A stretch of DNA of 64,000 bases from Pachypanchax playfairii (GCA_006937955.1 SSNP01000029.1:4830336-4894335); one strand, 5' to 3'; positions 1 to 31,888 are shown, numbered from the stretch's first letter. The notes: generated by a model from the sequence alone, not told the origin. A program made the numbers and translations.

Positions 1-114
1 TACGTTCTGAGCTGGTTTTGGCCTCGTGACTCTGACAGAACATGACAGGACATCACTAAGTGTGTGCGTCATCCTTCTCGCTAATGTCCTCCCTACACTG
101 CCAGTCAGATTTAC

Positions 115-770
115 AGTAATGGGAAAAAGTATTTACCCCTCAGATTTCTTCTGTTTTGTTACACTTAAATGTGTCAGAACTTTTAAAAACATTCCTATCA
201 GATAAAGATAACCTGACTGAACATAAAATGTAGATTTTTAATGATTATTCATTTATTAAGGAAAAAAGCCGTTCAAACCAATCTGACTGGATGTGAAAAA
301 GTAATTACACCCTATTCAAGAACAGATGAGAACAAAGTAACTGAAATCCATCAGTCTAGAAAGAGTGACAATGCCATCTTTAAAGCTTTGGGAGTCCGAT
401 GAACCAACATGAGAGCCATTATCTACAAAGGAAGAAACATGGTGGTGTCTGTGGTGAACTATCTGTCTGAGCAAATAAACTCCAAAAGCCCATTAACAAC
501 TCATCTAGGAGGTCACAAAAGATCCCAGAACATTGTCCTGCAGGCCTTATGTTCATGTAAACCTGGTTAACGCAGCAAGACGATGATCTAAAGCACACCA
601 TAGGCCCAAATCAGATGTTCAGACCTTAAACAGGTCATTCATGCTCAAAAACCCTCCAAAACGACTGAATTTCAACAATTCTGCAAAGAAGGAGCAAAAT
701 TTCACCACAAGAAGAAAAACTGATTGTCAGCTACTATAAAGCCTAATTATAGCTGTTGCCTCCAAATATT
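115..770 (+). mobile_element. Degenerate Tc1/mariner-like DNA transposon
   Basis: The left part (about 121-320) resembles the long terminal repeat of fish Tc1-like elements, including the 'gtgaaaaagtaattac' type inner edge near 293. From about 379 the plus strand reads like a Tc1 transposase helix-turn-helix region, with traces of the residues LG, MRAII and REVTK broken by stops and indels. Near 668-745 it matches the C-terminal transposase end. Most of the catalytic domain is deleted and no right terminal repeat is seen, so the copy is dead. The family assignment is from memory of abundant fish repeats; the exact ends are uncertain. Confidence 0.75.
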
Positions 771-2843
771 CTTTTAAAATAAGCTAGTTTTAGTCAGAAT
801 TTAGTTCTAAATTAGTAACTTTAGATTCTTTCACTTGTATGTTGAGATTTTGTGTCATAGTTCTGAGATATTCACTTCCATCCATTTGAGAAATAGTAAA
901 ATTATTGATTTCTGTGTTTTTATTGCTTTCACAAAGTCACTTTTTCTTCTGAGATGATTTTCTTTTTGGATGAAGAACATCACAACACTCACAGTGTTAG
1001 AGTAAATTGAATTTGATTGTCCAAATTTAGAGATCCAGTAAGCTTTAAAAGGCTTAAGTGAAACAGCTTTTGTTAATTTGACCCAATTTGAAAAGTTATG
1101 TAACCAAAACAAAACCTTGTTTAGTAAAAATAACCATCATATCTAAACTGTTAGGTATATAATTTCCGCTCTTTACAGTTTCACAGTTCTTCTAGGTTCC
1201 ATTTCACATGGAATCCATTGTTTTTCTTGAGATAAGTGAACCTCATACTTGGAGGGTTTTTATCTTGGGATTATGTGCTGAATGGGTTCAAGAGAGATGA
1301 GGTCATAATCTGTGTTCTGACTCAGATGCTTCCAGCGAAAACTGTCAGAACAGATGAACTGGTAACGTGTCTACATCCGTTATGTTACACACACACTGTG
1401 CTGTAATAATTTGAGATGCTCCTGCTGCTCTGATGAATGAACGTCCTGTTTAGCACAGCAGACACTTTGGCTTTGCTTCTCAAAATCTGTCACACTGACA
1501 CGTGGAGGCATCTCATCCCTGTTTACGTCGAAGTGAGGCGGCGGTGGCTCGGTGGTTATCAAATGATTTCATTTCAGTTGTGATAGTGAACGATGGTTGT
1601 CACTGGCAGCAAAAAAAGCAAACCTTTCAGCCAAGTAACTCTTTTTTAGAGAGAGCTGAATTAAAATAGCACTAAGCAGCATTGTGTAATGTGCTACAGA
1701 GCAACAACACATAGAGCTCAAATCAATACGCCTCCCTCACATGCTGCTGGGAGAGAGCGCGCAAGGTTGTTGGTCTTATTTCCACTTCATAGTTCACCAC
1801 AAGTCTTTGTATGACATGGTTTACGTGTGAGCTGCAGCATCTGGGAGATGTAGACATGTCAGACAGACCAGTGATCACAGTTCATTCAATTAGTTCAATC
1901 ATTTAAATGCTTCTTCCAAAATCTGATTAAACTATCATGAGTTCGGCTGTAAACAGAAGACTCTTTGTGCTGGCACTGCTTTTATTTCTGTTGAACCCAC
2001 GCCTTCGCAACAATCAATGCTCATTGTAACACTCTGAACTGAGTCACCATTTAAATCCATCATGCTTAAAAACAAAGGTTTTAAATCCATGACTTTGTAT
2101 GGCTCTTAGCATGTTGAATAATGACAGCGATAACTTCCTAATCTAATAGAAAACCATGGAATTGAATAATTTTCCAAGAATGTTTATTTAATTGTGATAT
2201 ACATATTGTACCTTTAATAAAAATCACCTAATTCCACTAGTAGTTAATCAAGGCCAAAATATGTATGCCTGTCTTATATGTACATAACCAAATACACATG
2301 ACATTTACATGGTTATATGCACATACTGTACCTGAGCATAACTTAATAATGCAGGCTCTTCTAATGGAAATCCAGGGTTTGATCCATCAAAGCAAGAACA
2401 GTTTGTATGTTAAAATGCAGTATTAATCTAAACTGGCTGATAAACGGCAGTGATTTTAAGCACTTTTATATGTGAGACATATTTAGGTCTTTTAAAAAAC
2501 AAACTATATTATTTTTGGCCCTCATTATGTTACTTTAGCAACATTTCTTTACCAGTTTTATCCACGTATTCTGGCAGGTAATTGGCTTCAAAATGTGTCC
2601 GAGGCAAAAATAGACACAGACTGATTTAAGGCATACAGATGTCCTAAAACAAGGGGACCAGTGATGGAGAAAATAGCTCTCCTCCTTTTTTTCAGTCATA
2701 ACTGTGCAGTTCAGCATCCATAAGGGGGCTCTGCAAAAGCAGAGGACCCGTGCGTCACCCGACCTGCGGTTCCGAGAATGCAAAACGCTTGGGTCAGTTT
2801 TTAAGTCAGAGTGGGAACAGTGATGGTCAGCTCAGCTCGTGGT
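771..2843. other. Intergenic, no gene recognised
   Basis: AT-rich sequence between the Tc1 remnant and inafm2. Only short open frames without family similarity or consistent splice sites are present. The right end probably holds the inafm2 3' UTR, since that gene runs leftward. A reverse-strand AATAAA occurs near 2180, but its use is unproven. Confidence 0.5.
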
Positions 2844-20195
<17,352 letters not shown>

Positions 20196-23100
20196 ATGTA
20201 CTGTACAAGTCACTGGATGTAATCCAGCCTTGTTTTTTTTCCCCTCAATTATATTATCATTTTTAATCAATTATATAAGTCGAAGGGGGGAAAGTTTTGA
20301 GTTAGCAAAGCTCAGAGTGAAATTTCAGTTTAAATCTTCATTTCATAGCTACCTTTCTGAAGCCAGTCATGATGCACTCTATTCTACATGTAATGGTTTT
20401 ACAGCAATTTGTATGTCCTGTTTGATGCTTTATCCCTCTTCCTTTATTTAGTCTAATTTAGAATACATAATGACAAATATCTTCCAGATAAAGGCATTCC
20501 ATTGAAAATCATGATTTGGTGCTTGCAGTCTATTTGCTGCTGTCTTTTTTGATCTGGAAATTAAGAATAAATGTAGTAAGAAAAATGGGTTATCACAGTC
20601 TGCAGGCTGAGAGAGAAGAAGTCTCTGTTTGTTGCTCGTCAGTACAATTTGGTTTTGGATGTGTGATACTGTGAGACCACTCAAACACTGATGGAACCAC
20701 GTGGTCAGTTTGCAGAAACAAAGTGAAATTTGATACTTTATAAGGATGAAGATCACAAAACACAGAGGTTAGTAAAGGTTCTAGTTGTGATTTAAATCAA
20801 CTTTTTTTAGATTTGGCACAAATATAGCTTCAAATTTGATAGCCTTAATCCCATAGTCATATACTTTCATTATGTAAATGGGTACAAAAAATGTAATGCT
20901 GTTATTTTTTCAGAAGCAACAATTCCTTGATTAGACGATTAATTGGATTCCAAGAAGGATAAATGTTCCTCCTTTAAGAATCAGCTCATTTAAAATGTCA
21001 CTTTTCTTTCCCTGTTTGTGGATTTAGAAGCAAATTCACAATTTATTAAGTTTAGAGAAAAAAATCCTGAATTGTTCTTGAAGAAACCATCTTGTGACAT
21101 TACAAACATTTTTGTGCCTAAAGTTCCTTTTCTTCTGGAAGTGATACAATTATTGAAAAGATCCACCTATTTCACTGAAAGCAACATTTGCACAATTCGT
21201 GTCTATTTGCACAAATAAAACCATTAATTGTTATTTATTTATTTTCTGTTTATCTTGCTGTGGAGCTGTAATTCTATTTAACTACAAGTATAACTAACTA
21301 ATAAAATAATTAAACTTTACATGCGTGCTGATTTACCTTCATGTTTTCTGAACGTTCTCTAATTTGTCCTTGTTATGTTCTAATTTCAACCTTAAAACCT
21401 CAATTGAAGTATTTTGTTTTAGTTTTATGAATCCATCCTTTACTGTTAAATTTCTTTCATTTGTTTGGGTTTAACATAAGAGATTCAAACGCCAAATGTT
21501 CTTGGCAAGAGATGGAAAAAACAAAATAAGCCTTTTCTTAGCCATTTTCCTTGTTTGTTCCATATAACCATGTGATGTCTTGGAAGATTGCTCCGGAGCT
21601 TTTGAATGAATATTTGATTTGTAAAGAGTGTCAAAAAAGTAAACATTTTACACATTTAACATTATTCAAGTAACTGGACTGCAAACAACACCTGAATGCA
21701 ACAATGGCTGTTATGTAGCTGTTAGGTACATAAAGTCTAGTCAGATCAGGCTGCCACGGTTTTATTACTGAGTCTTTGGCTCATTATGTTTTACCTGATT
21801 CACAAAAACATGTTATTGCAGCATCTTCTGGTCAGTAGATCCAGTATCATAATAAAAAGGTATGTGGTTCAGAGGGAATCCAACCTCTCAAACGTTTCAG
21901 CTCTGCTAACGGAGCATCTGTCTCTCAGGGAGAGCCACTTTTTTCTTGACATCTTTGCTCACATGCATTCATCCATTAGTGAATCAAAGTTGACTCACTA
22001 TCAACAGTCTGTCCCGTTATGATTCCCATGTTGTTGTGGCTCCCCTCTTCTGAATTAATTGACATGAATGACATTTAAAAGAGGAGCATCGGGACGAATC
22101 ACCGGGGAACACATCTTGTGCCTGAGAATCCTGCCACCTCATGCACAACACAGATGAACCGTTAGCTCTTGAGTGTGAATCCAGTCAGTCCTGAATCACC
22201 AGAATGATCTTACATAAGGAAAAGACACTTCCGGTTACTCCAGCTGGTGTGAACTTGCCTGGGATCTGAAACCTCAAACTAGCATTTGACTTCTTAATGA
22301 CAGGAAGTCAAAAAAGGAGGAAATCTGAAAAAATGTGGATCAATATTCTGAAAATGAAACATTTTGTTCTCAATTACTTTGTAGTGAAACATGCAAACTG
22401 CAGGAATAAAGCAATATTTCAGATCACATTTAAATATCAAACTGTATTTCTTATTCTCTTGTTTCCTGTGTGAGGAAGCTGATGTGACCCACAGGAGGTA
22501 GAGTTATGATCCGTAGTTCATCTTGGCTGGAAGTGGACGCCATCGCGAATGAATCTTCAGCACCCACACCACCCACACAAACACCACCTGCTGAGTCTGC
22601 GCTCTCACAAGCTGCATCAGTCTGTGGATAATTCTTGTTAATGACAACAACAGTTTTGACATGTTTTGTATTAGAAACTTTTTGTTCAGTCTAAATCCCT
22701 TTAAATTCTTAATCACGCTGCTGATGAATGCTCCCTGCTCTCACTCTCTATTGTGTCACATGAGGGTCTGTGAGAAGTGCCTCCACCCTCTCATAGATGC
22801 AAATACTCACCTTCTACATCTATATAATGGCTAAAAACACATGCGTGCACACAGAGACACACTTTACAGTAATCCCAGGAAGCTCTCTAACAGCAATATG
22901 AATTCCAATTTTGTCTTTTTCTCCAGGCAGCTTTAAAAAATCGATTGTTTTTGCACAATTTTTGAAACCTTTTGTTGCATAATGACTTCTCCATGACCCC
23001 AGAGTCTCTGGGGGTGGGAGCATCTGTTTAACCATGACACGAGAGCAGTATCAGTACCTTGGCAGCTGCCTTCCATGTTAGATAATCACAAAGATGCCTG

Positions 23101-24736
23101 GCTTGATGAAGCATTTGTTTCTGCTAGGCTGTTCATGTGTTGCTCAAAGAATACATGTAAGTTCTATCAATTAAAATTGTTTTTATTAGTTATATTTTGG
23201 ATTTGGAAAATGAGGAAAACAATCAGAAGTTGGAGAATGGGGTAAAAAGTAGGTAAGCAATTAGGGGGTGTGATATGCCAGTTTGTTTTCAGTCATATGT
23301 CACATGTCTAATTGGGGAACAAACAGTAAAAAGTAAAAAAAAAAAGTTTTCAGGGACTCGTGAATAAACATCTTAAAGAATTTCTGAGAGGCTCTTAATC
23401 AGTCTCAGGGTTTTACTTCAAGAAAATGCAAACAAACAAAAAAGATTTTGGACCACTTTGACTAATGGATTGTTGATATTACAATTATTGATTTAGCTAT
23501 AAACACTTTCTTCACTATTATTGATAAACAACATGCATTAAATTCAAAGAACAACCGTGAGCTGTTTCTTGCCAAATAATTAGAGCTGCAGTGTTTTACA
23601 ACTGAGTTATACCTGGTAAGGCTGTAGCCTATATGGTGTTTGTTAAACTAATTAATACACTTAAAAAAACAATAAATCTTATTGTAAAGCGATACAAACA
23701 ATTAAACATGTTTTATTCTATTTGGTGACAAAAGTGAAATAAATAGTTTTTTTTTTTAAATTACTATAATCGTATCTAAAAAAATATATTGGTTTTGTGC
23801 TTTTACAAAAATTACAGACAGGTTACAAAACTTCATATTATATAGTTACCGTTTTCCTGAAATTGAGGGATCAAAGAAGATGCATGATATCTATATAATT
23901 TAGTTCAGGTTTCATTTCATTATTAGATCATCCAAATTAGAAAGAAAGAACATAAAGATAAACCCTCTTTAAGCAGAAACAAAGTTGTCGAGATGAGTCA
24001 TTTAAGCTCACTTGGGTTGTTTAATTTAAAATGAATGACTAAAAATACCCTGAATACTGAAAGGCTGTTCTAAATAAAGAACAAAAAGGTGAAATAATAC
24101 AAGCATTCAGCTGAAATTAAAAATACATTACTCTCCCAAAATAGCTGCACCTTTTGATAAGCGTTAGCTGTCTCTGGTTTTAGTTGTACAGAGACGTGAT
24201 AGTGGAGTCGATCATTTGTAAAGAAAATGAAAGGATTTTTAAAAATTGTTACTTGCAAAGGTGGGAGTAAAATGGTATTTCCAAGTTATGTGGAATCACT
24301 GTTCTTGTTAAAGAAATATTTGATCTATAAAAAATATTTGACAGCCATGTTCCTGGGATTTTCTTTAGAAAACCCTTCTCCCTCCATTTTCTCTTTGCTT
24401 TTCTTTGTCTCCATTCTGAGCAGTGAGCACTTCTTGTGCACCAGAAGATGGTGTTCTGGCTCTGTTGTGTTCCAGGCTCAAGTTGCACAGCTGATTCTTG
24501 TCAGGCCTCATTAACACCGCCTCTGATGCAGAGTTGAGACCTCTTTCTGAGAAACCTGCTTCACTGAAACCTGCAAGCACTGCTCACCTTCTACAGTATA
24601 TCTGCCTGCTCTCCACCTGGATCCCTGGACCTGCTAACACCCCTCCATGCCTCAAAGACAAATAAACAACAGAATGAAGGATTTTAGGTCTATTTTACAT
24701 TAATTGAAGCCACTGTAAAATATCCTCAAGCTCCGC
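20196..24736. other. plcb2 3' UTR, then intergenic DNA
   Basis: The left part should hold the plcb2 3' UTR. AATAAA signals lie at 20566-20571 and 21214-21219. A possible extra terminal exon starts after an AG near 21027 and would give a short in-frame tail, but nothing confirms it. The remainder is AT-rich with no recognisable gene. Confidence 0.45.
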
Positions 24737-24768
<32 letters not shown>

Positions 24769-24782
24769 TATAATAATAATTA
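24737..24782. repeat. (TAA)n microsatellite
   Basis: About fifteen units of TAA with one interruption near the right end. It is intergenic between plcb2 and ankrd63. Confidence 0.97.
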
Positions 24783-24926
24783 CAATAGATGTTGTTCTGT
24801 TTGTTTTGTACTCATTAAAAAGGTAACGGCTGGCATTAGGACCACAGGGGAAAGTTTAAGGGTCCCCAGCTGCATGACAGATGTTAAATTTGTCTGATTG
24901 TGAATACAGCAGTGAAGACTCTAAAC

Positions 24927-25139
24927 CAGGGATACCCAAAGTCGAGCCACGAGGGCCACTATCCTGCATGTTTTAGATGTTTTCCTGCTTCAACACACCT
25001 GATTCCAATCTGCAACATCTCAGCAAGTCCAGCAGAAACCTGTTAATGATCCATTCATCTGCATCAGGTGTGTTGAAGCAGAGGCACATCTAAAACATGC
25101 TGGATATTGGCCCTTAAGGCCTGGAGTTGGACACCCCTG
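24927..25139. mobile_element. Short non-autonomous hAT element (MITE), 213 bp
   Basis: The ends are imperfect inverted repeats (CAGGGATACCCA at left; CAGGGGTGTCCA as the reverse complement of the right end). The arms continue as a partial palindrome around 'cacacctgat' and 'atcaggtgtg'. It is flanked by an exact 8-bp target duplication, CTCTAAAC, at 24919-24926 and 25140-25147. An 8-bp duplication with CAGGG ends is the hAT signature. It has no coding capacity. Confidence 0.92.
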
Positions 25140-25147
25140 CTCTAAAC

Positions 25148-28100
25148 ATATAGGTTGTTTCATATCAGTCAAACCGTATACCGTGCAGGTAAATGTTGCA
25201 GGTTTATTGTCCTTCAGGAGATGTTAAGATGAACCGTGAAGAAACACAGACAGCCACATGCACATTACCTCCTACAACCTGGAGGCTAAGCCTCCCTGTC
25301 TTTCAGGCTTATTGACGTCCCTGAACAACAACACTCTCCTCTTGTCTAAGAATATTCTAAGATAATTATTGACCTCCTGGATTGGATCTGTTCTTCCTTT
25401 ACCTTCCACTTGTCTTCCTTAGTCTCCTCATAAGTACAAACACATCATCATGTGCTTGTCAATAAAATATTTTATTAATTTTACATATCTCTGCATCCTG
25501 TGTAAACATCTTGGGTTCAGAAGACCAACTAGCTGGAATTTATTCCTTTTTCACTTAAATAGCAATTTAAAATAAACATGCTACATCTCAATAAGATTCA
25601 CATTTTAATTCTCTTTTAACTGAAAGAGAAACGTTTAGTTGTTTGCTACTATTTACATTATTGTTGTCTCAAAATATACATTTATCCTGCTGCATCGAAG
25701 TAAAATTTATTGACTAATTAATTGATTCATTAATCCCTCTATGTTGGACTTTACAGGACATCAGCTCAGATGAACATTTGGTCTGCTATGAGCCACATAT
25801 CAACACCCACAATGTCAAGACGCCATGCATTTCATGTTAAAGCACTCAAGGTAGCTGAGTCACCAAGTGCCTCTTGTCAGAGAAATAACAGTCATTGAGA
25901 GCTCATTTACTGTGTGGTTTGAAGAGAAAAATCAGAGACACATTCTGTTGAACGCAACGTGAGCAACGTGAGTGGCTGAGCATGTGGGAGAGGGAACAGA
26001 TGGCCTCGGGGCCATTAGGTCATTTAGAAAGAAGTGAAGTCCCTTCGTGTGAGGAGAAGTAGAGTGGGTTGCTGATCACAGAGCATTTGTGTCTTCAGGT
26101 GAAGTCTGACATGTTTATATTCATTCTAAGTTGCACAAATGTGACCAAAAATGGTTGTTTTCTTGAAAATTAAACACCAAAAAGTGATAAATTGAGGGAA
26201 AATATGACAAAAAATGAACTGTGTCCATGTAAACCCTTCAAAAAATGAAATCTGGCATCTGCTATTACCTTTAAATCCTCCAGGTGCTTGTTTTCTTGCG
26301 CTTTTCCCTCTGAAATAGCCAAAAGCTGTTATTTGCCATGACAGTGTGACAGACTTTTACTCCAGATGCGCCTGATTGTTGCCCATCTCTGCTCAACATG
26401 AGCTTGAAACAAATATATTTGTTGTCCATTTGTACAATTTATTGAGCTGTCAGATGCAAGCGGGCCCACGAGGTCACAAATAGCGACTTGTCAGGCAGAA
26501 GATGGAAAAGGGGGCTGAGTGGAGCTTCATCTCGTCCTCATCACTGCAGGAAAAGAATTTCTGTCAGAGCTGATAGATTTAGAAGAACAAGGTGGATCTG
26601 AAACAGCACTGAGATAAAATGAAACAGTAGGTACATCTATTAGTTTGTATCGATGATCAGCTTCTTTCTACTTCTTCGTGGTGAGGGATGATGTATCACA
26701 GACCTTCAGCAGCAAGTCTATTTCTCTGTAGGATTGGGACTTAATGATTTTTCCATTAGCTTCAGCGTCCATTCTGAGTTCTTTCAAATTATGTTGAAAA
26801 GATAACAGCTGCTGTGTGGCTGTTTGCTGTCCAGGTGGTTAGATGGCACAGAGTACAATTGACGATTCAGGGGTTTTTCACAGAAGTTTAGAAACTTTCA
26901 AAAGTTCCAAGGAGGAAACCGTCAAATACAAAACAATAGTTTTTATTCATGATCATTGACAGCTTGTTGAATTCAAGGTTTTTAAAAGTGAAGGGAAAAT
27001 GTTTGAGTTTAATTCAGATGATGTGAGTTTTTTGATTGTGTCATTTTGAGGACTGATCAGTTTGCTTTCGATTTTATTTTATTTGACCATTTCCTTTGCA
27101 GATTTCAGTTGTTTTAATCGCTGCAGCTTGCTAAATGATAGCACCAAAATTGATTCTTTAGATAATTTTTATGGGGGTTCAGTGGATTCTGACTTTTACA
27201 GGATAAGTGCATCATTTTAAATAACATTTTAACTTTGTGGTGCAAAACACACAAAAAAGTCCTTTGCATTGACATCTTCTTTGTGTAGGGCAGCTCTCCT
27301 CTCCTGTCATCCAATGACAGAAGAAAATGCTCTGTAGGTGTTTAATTTACAGTTGTCCCAAATGTCTTGGTTTAAGAGCTGAAATTAAAGTCATCCACAC
27401 TAAAAGGCTGAAGAAACGGCCAACTGTTTGCCATCTGATTGAGGCAGCCTGGCAAGCATGATTTAAGGCAAAATAATTGATGAGTAGAGGGTGCAGAGAC
27501 AGTAAGGGTCCTGTGGCCAATAATTTATCTGTGGTCATGAAGATTGCACCTTGTCAGCTTCTTCTGTTGCAACAGTGCGACTCTGTAATCATCTTCTTCC
27601 ATCCACGTCCCTGACTGAAATAAAAATATCAACCAAGTCTCTTTGTAATGTTTACATCTGAATGGATATGATTGAATTAATTTTAAAGATGTATTATTAT
27701 TTTATTTTTATTTTTTTATTAAACACATTATGTAGTTTCTGCTGAGAAACAACACTGACCTTAGCTAAACCTTAGCGGTGATACACACACCGCCGCTACA
27801 CAGTGACAGCAGGACAGCTGCTGCCGCTTTCCTGGAATGGAAAGCGTGTGAAATCTCAATTCACTCAAGACTGCTGTGTCCTTGTATCAGATCAAAAGGA
27901 CATTAAAGGAGCTGGGAGGACGGACAGACAGACACACGATTGTCCTTGTTGAATACATAATTTCAGTGCTATTGTCCCTGAAGGAGATGTTATCCTTGCT
28001 GCTCAAACAACGGAGCTAGCTGAGTTACATAACCATGAGGACACAAAAAGAAGTGACTATGTTTTGTTGTGATCCTGAATATGGGGTTTTATTAAAGTTA

Positions 28101-29050
28101 ACTGGTTCTGACTTCCCTGGTTATATTTTGTTCAAGCTAATTACATCTTAGTTCTAAGTATTTTCCTTCATTATAAATTTGTACAGGGAGTTGAAAAGGA
28201 AAGATTGCCTCAAGATGCAACCTGTTTGTCACAGTCCATGTGATAGTCTGAACATCATCATTATCAGGTGTTCTCAATTAGCATGTAGAAGATAAAGTAG
28301 GCCCTGGAGAATCAGGGCATGTTGAGTCACTGGTAAAAAAAAACACAACATTTTGAGCATCTTTAAATGGGCGTTGTTGGATTTGCTCTCAGATGAACTT
28401 ACTTTGCTGCCAAGTTCTCACGCACTAATTCAATCCCATGGTGTTAGTCGCTAAGCTGCATTACCAAGCGTTCCACTTACAAGTATTTCATAATTAACTT
28501 TTTGTTGATTATGCAGCATCAGGAGAGCATTCTCCCCAGTGGCTAATTAAGACATTTAGGGCTGTGGATAACACCTTAACTTGACACAAGCTTTAATTTC
28601 TGATCAGATATTCAAAGTGGGTTTGGACCTGGGCTGGAACCTCAATGAATGGGAGATCAGGTATTTACCACAACATCTCTGCTTTATTGCATACGTCTGT
28701 CCAATTAGGAAGTCTCATGGCACCAAGTCATTCACATTCTGAATATTTCATCCACATGTTATTCATTTCAATCTTTTTTTTCATATTCAGCAGGTGGGTG
28801 GAGGAGCACAGGGCACACTGAGACTTCCGAGATCTTTAAACTCCAATTATCATCTTCAATAAACAAGCAAAGTTGTAATCCATGTTGAGATTAAAGAAAT
28901 ATTTTAAAGTCTGTGATTAAAGACTCTTTTAATTGTAGTGTGCTGTAAATGTTCTATCTTTAATATGAAATTTCTAAAATGCAATTTTTTAAAATCCAGC
29001 ATGTGTAGCAGTTTCACAGCAACACTTTTGCCCAGATTGTTCAGTTCTGT
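25148..29050. other. Intergenic, no gene recognised
   Basis: AT-rich DNA between the two repeats. No open frame shows family similarity or paired splice sites, and no structural RNA was recognised. Confidence 0.5.
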
Positions 29051-29059
29051 CGAGTTCTA

Positions 29060-29285
29060 AGCCTCCTCTCAGTGGGACATGCCTGGAAAACTTCCAAAGG
29101 GAAGCAACCAGAAGGTGACCTGATCAGATGCTCCAACCACCTCAGCTGACTCTTTCTGATGAGGAGGAGAAGCTCTGAGATCCATGTCAGTACAAAGTAT
29201 TCGAATGTCTTGGGGCCATTATAATAACTCAGTCCCAGCTTGTGACCTGCCTGAAGATGCCTGCAGTCCAAACAGATCACATCTA
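29060..29285 (-). mobile_element. Non-LTR retrotransposon remnant (reverse-transcriptase C-terminus)
   Basis: The minus strand encodes a fragment reading QLRWLEHLIRSPSG then FPLEVFQACPTERR. This resembles the 'LRW-GH ... PG ... EVF-ACPTGRR-RGRP' C-terminal region of abundant fish LINEs. It is decayed and truncated, with no 5' part. The exact clade is undetermined. Confidence 0.72.
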
Positions 29286-29290
29286 TTTTT

Positions 29291-31870
29291 GTCCTTTAAA
29301 AAACTGCAGCCAAACTCTGAGTGTTCAAACTGGAACACCTGATAAGAAGTCATTCTACTGAAATAGCTTCAGATGGTTTTTATTGTTCCACCGACTACAG
29401 TTCAGACTGCAGCAGAGAGTAAAAATGAGAAAAATGTTCAGATGAAGCCCCCTGTGTGGGAGGCAGAGGGAGAGTTATGTCATCAGCACCATCTCACTGG
29501 AATATAAATGATGCAACATGTTGGTTTTGTATTTTTAAAAGTTGACTTGTAAGCCATTTCCACCATCATATTCAAAAAAACCTTGAAACAACTTCTAACA
29601 AATACACGTCAAAGATGAAGGTCCTCTTCAATCGGCCATAGTCAACTGAAAAATGAGTCATTTCAGTGAAAAAGATCAAGTAACAGTGACCCGAATCATG
29701 TAAGACAAAATCAAATTAAATCCAACCTTACAAGAACTAACAGCTAACAACAGAACACAAACTGTAACAGTGGGCTAGTAAGATGAAAGTTTATGTTGTA
29801 AATCTAAAGATATTTGTTTCAATAGCACACCAAACAAATCTTGTTGCACCAAACATCTGATTTCAAGTATTTTTAAAACTCAAACCAGTATAATGAAGCA
29901 CAAAAATCACGGCAGGATTAATTTTAAAACATTAACAGAATTTTTGCTGAAAATAATTTTCTTTAGATTTAAAGTTAAATGAGCCTCTCTGGGATCTGGA
30001 GGACTGAGAGGATTCGCTTTACTCTGATCAAAAACCATATGTGTGTTGTTGAATACGTTTTCTAAGAAGACAACCAGTTCTTTGGATTTAAGTGCAAAGG
30101 CAATTTCACATCATACTTTTCAAGAGAAGTGAGTGTTTCTAAGTTCAATCTCACTTAAAGCTTAGTGGACCATCAAAAAATGATTTTTTTGTGTTGTAGG
30201 GGGAAAAAGAGACAGAAACAAGTTCACTTGTTGGGGTTTTAGAAAGATCTCATCCCCTGAGTGCTTCAAATATACCGATTAAAAATCAGTTGTGTAGCTC
30301 TGAGAAGAAGAAATCAAGCCTCTTTATTTTTATTTGCTTCCAGTTCTACTTTTAAATATTGCTGCAAAATGTGGCTCCCAGTCTTCATGTCTTTTTTTCT
30401 CTGAATGTGGTCTAGTTTTGTGCTTAAGATCAAAAGGATTCTTACAAAGTTGATTTAATACAGTGGTCATTCTGGTGTTTGAGCTGTCACAGAAAATTTC
30501 CATTGTTTGGAATTTGTTTTGGATAACTGCAGCTCTTGTAAATTTCTAGTGTTCATTTTCTTGTTAACATAGAAATATTGCAATTATGAAGAAGTGACAA
30601 CGCTTTCTTTTAACTATTTGACATTTAAGTGACATTACATGAAGGCATACTCACTTACATAAAGCAATAGAGCAATGAGACTCATTGTCATCATTGTTTT
30701 AATTTTAGCACTGTAAATTACACTGCTGGTCTGTCAGTGACGCTAAAATTTATCAACAACAACCTGCTCTGATTAGCATGACATTTTGTTTAGACATGCA
30801 CAGAAAGACTTGAAAAGATGAGACAGACTTTTGAAATACCTGAGATTACACGCTTATTTAAAAAACTGCCATGAAATTGTGTGAAAATGTTTAGGAAGTG
30901 TTCCTCTGGCTTTTCTGTCATCCCTGTTGACAGAATAGATTTAGCAGGACATGAGAAGGAGACGTCTGATGAGGACGAAGGCCAGCCATGTTTGAATTAA
31001 CACATGGTTCCCAGCACCATATAAAAGACCCAGTAAGAGTTTGATAAAGCTAGATGATAAATGTGGATAAAAGGAATTTGGGTGTCTATCATCTCCACTG
31101 TTCAACACTGTTTTGATTTGACATAGACTGTGTGTGTATAGGAAATTCAAATTCTGGTCTTTTTGGGGAGGAGCAGATGTCTGAGGGCTCTATGAGCATT
31201 GTGCTGAAGTTAAAGCTTGTGAGTAAAGTAGAGAAAAATAAGACAAATTTATTATCTGATTGAAACAAAAAAGAACCAGAGGAACAAACTGCTGTTTTCT
31301 CCAAGATCCAGAACAGAATCAGGTTTAAAAATGCCTCAGTAGTACTTCTACATGCAATAAATAATGATGTGCTCATATAGACACTAACTTTGTCTGCACA
31401 TTTTTATAGAACTTTGAAAATCGCAGAGCACAAGAGATGCATGATTTGAACTTCACTGTGATTTGTGTCTGAAGCAAACTACAGACATAAACACAACACT
31501 GATGAATGATAAGCTGGAAGGGAAATGAAAACAGGTAAATGTTAATGCTTCTCTGTTTTTCTCCCTTTAACTTTCAAAACCTGACTCAAATCTTGCCTCT
31601 AACCTGTCTTAAATGTAAATGAGACTCAACAGACTTCTTTGTTCGGATAAATACTAAGATTCCAAATTGTATATTTTAATGGTCGACAGCAATAATCTGC
31701 ATGTTTTTTTTTTTGCAAACAAAAGTAAATTTATTACCCTCACAAATCCGACATGAAAAATACTGACTATGTTTTTCGCCTTTAGTAATTACTCTGTTCA
31801 AATGGCATATATTTCTCTCTAGGCAGAGTGCTCAGGCTGAATGGATGCTACCGCATAATGGTCCTCAGAC
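29291..31870. other. Intergenic upstream of ankrd63
   Basis: AT-rich with no recognised gene, RNA or repeat. Distal control elements of ankrd63 could lie here but none can be identified from sequence alone. Confidence 0.5.
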
Positions 31871-31874
31871 GTTT

Positions 31875-31888
31875 GTTTCCTTGGCAAC
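31875..31888 (+). promoter_or_regulatory. RFX-type X-box in the ankrd63 promoter
   Basis: GTTTCCTTGGCAAC fits the imperfect inverted repeat bound by RFX factors (GTNRCC, spacer, RGYAAC), with one mismatch in the left half-site. It lies 26 bases upstream of the TATA box. Functional use is inferred. Confidence 0.55.

Noticed and set aside
21018..21218. 66-codon plus-strand frame ending near an AATAAA
   Set aside because: No family similarity. It more likely lies in the plcb2 3' UTR or a terminal exon read in another frame.
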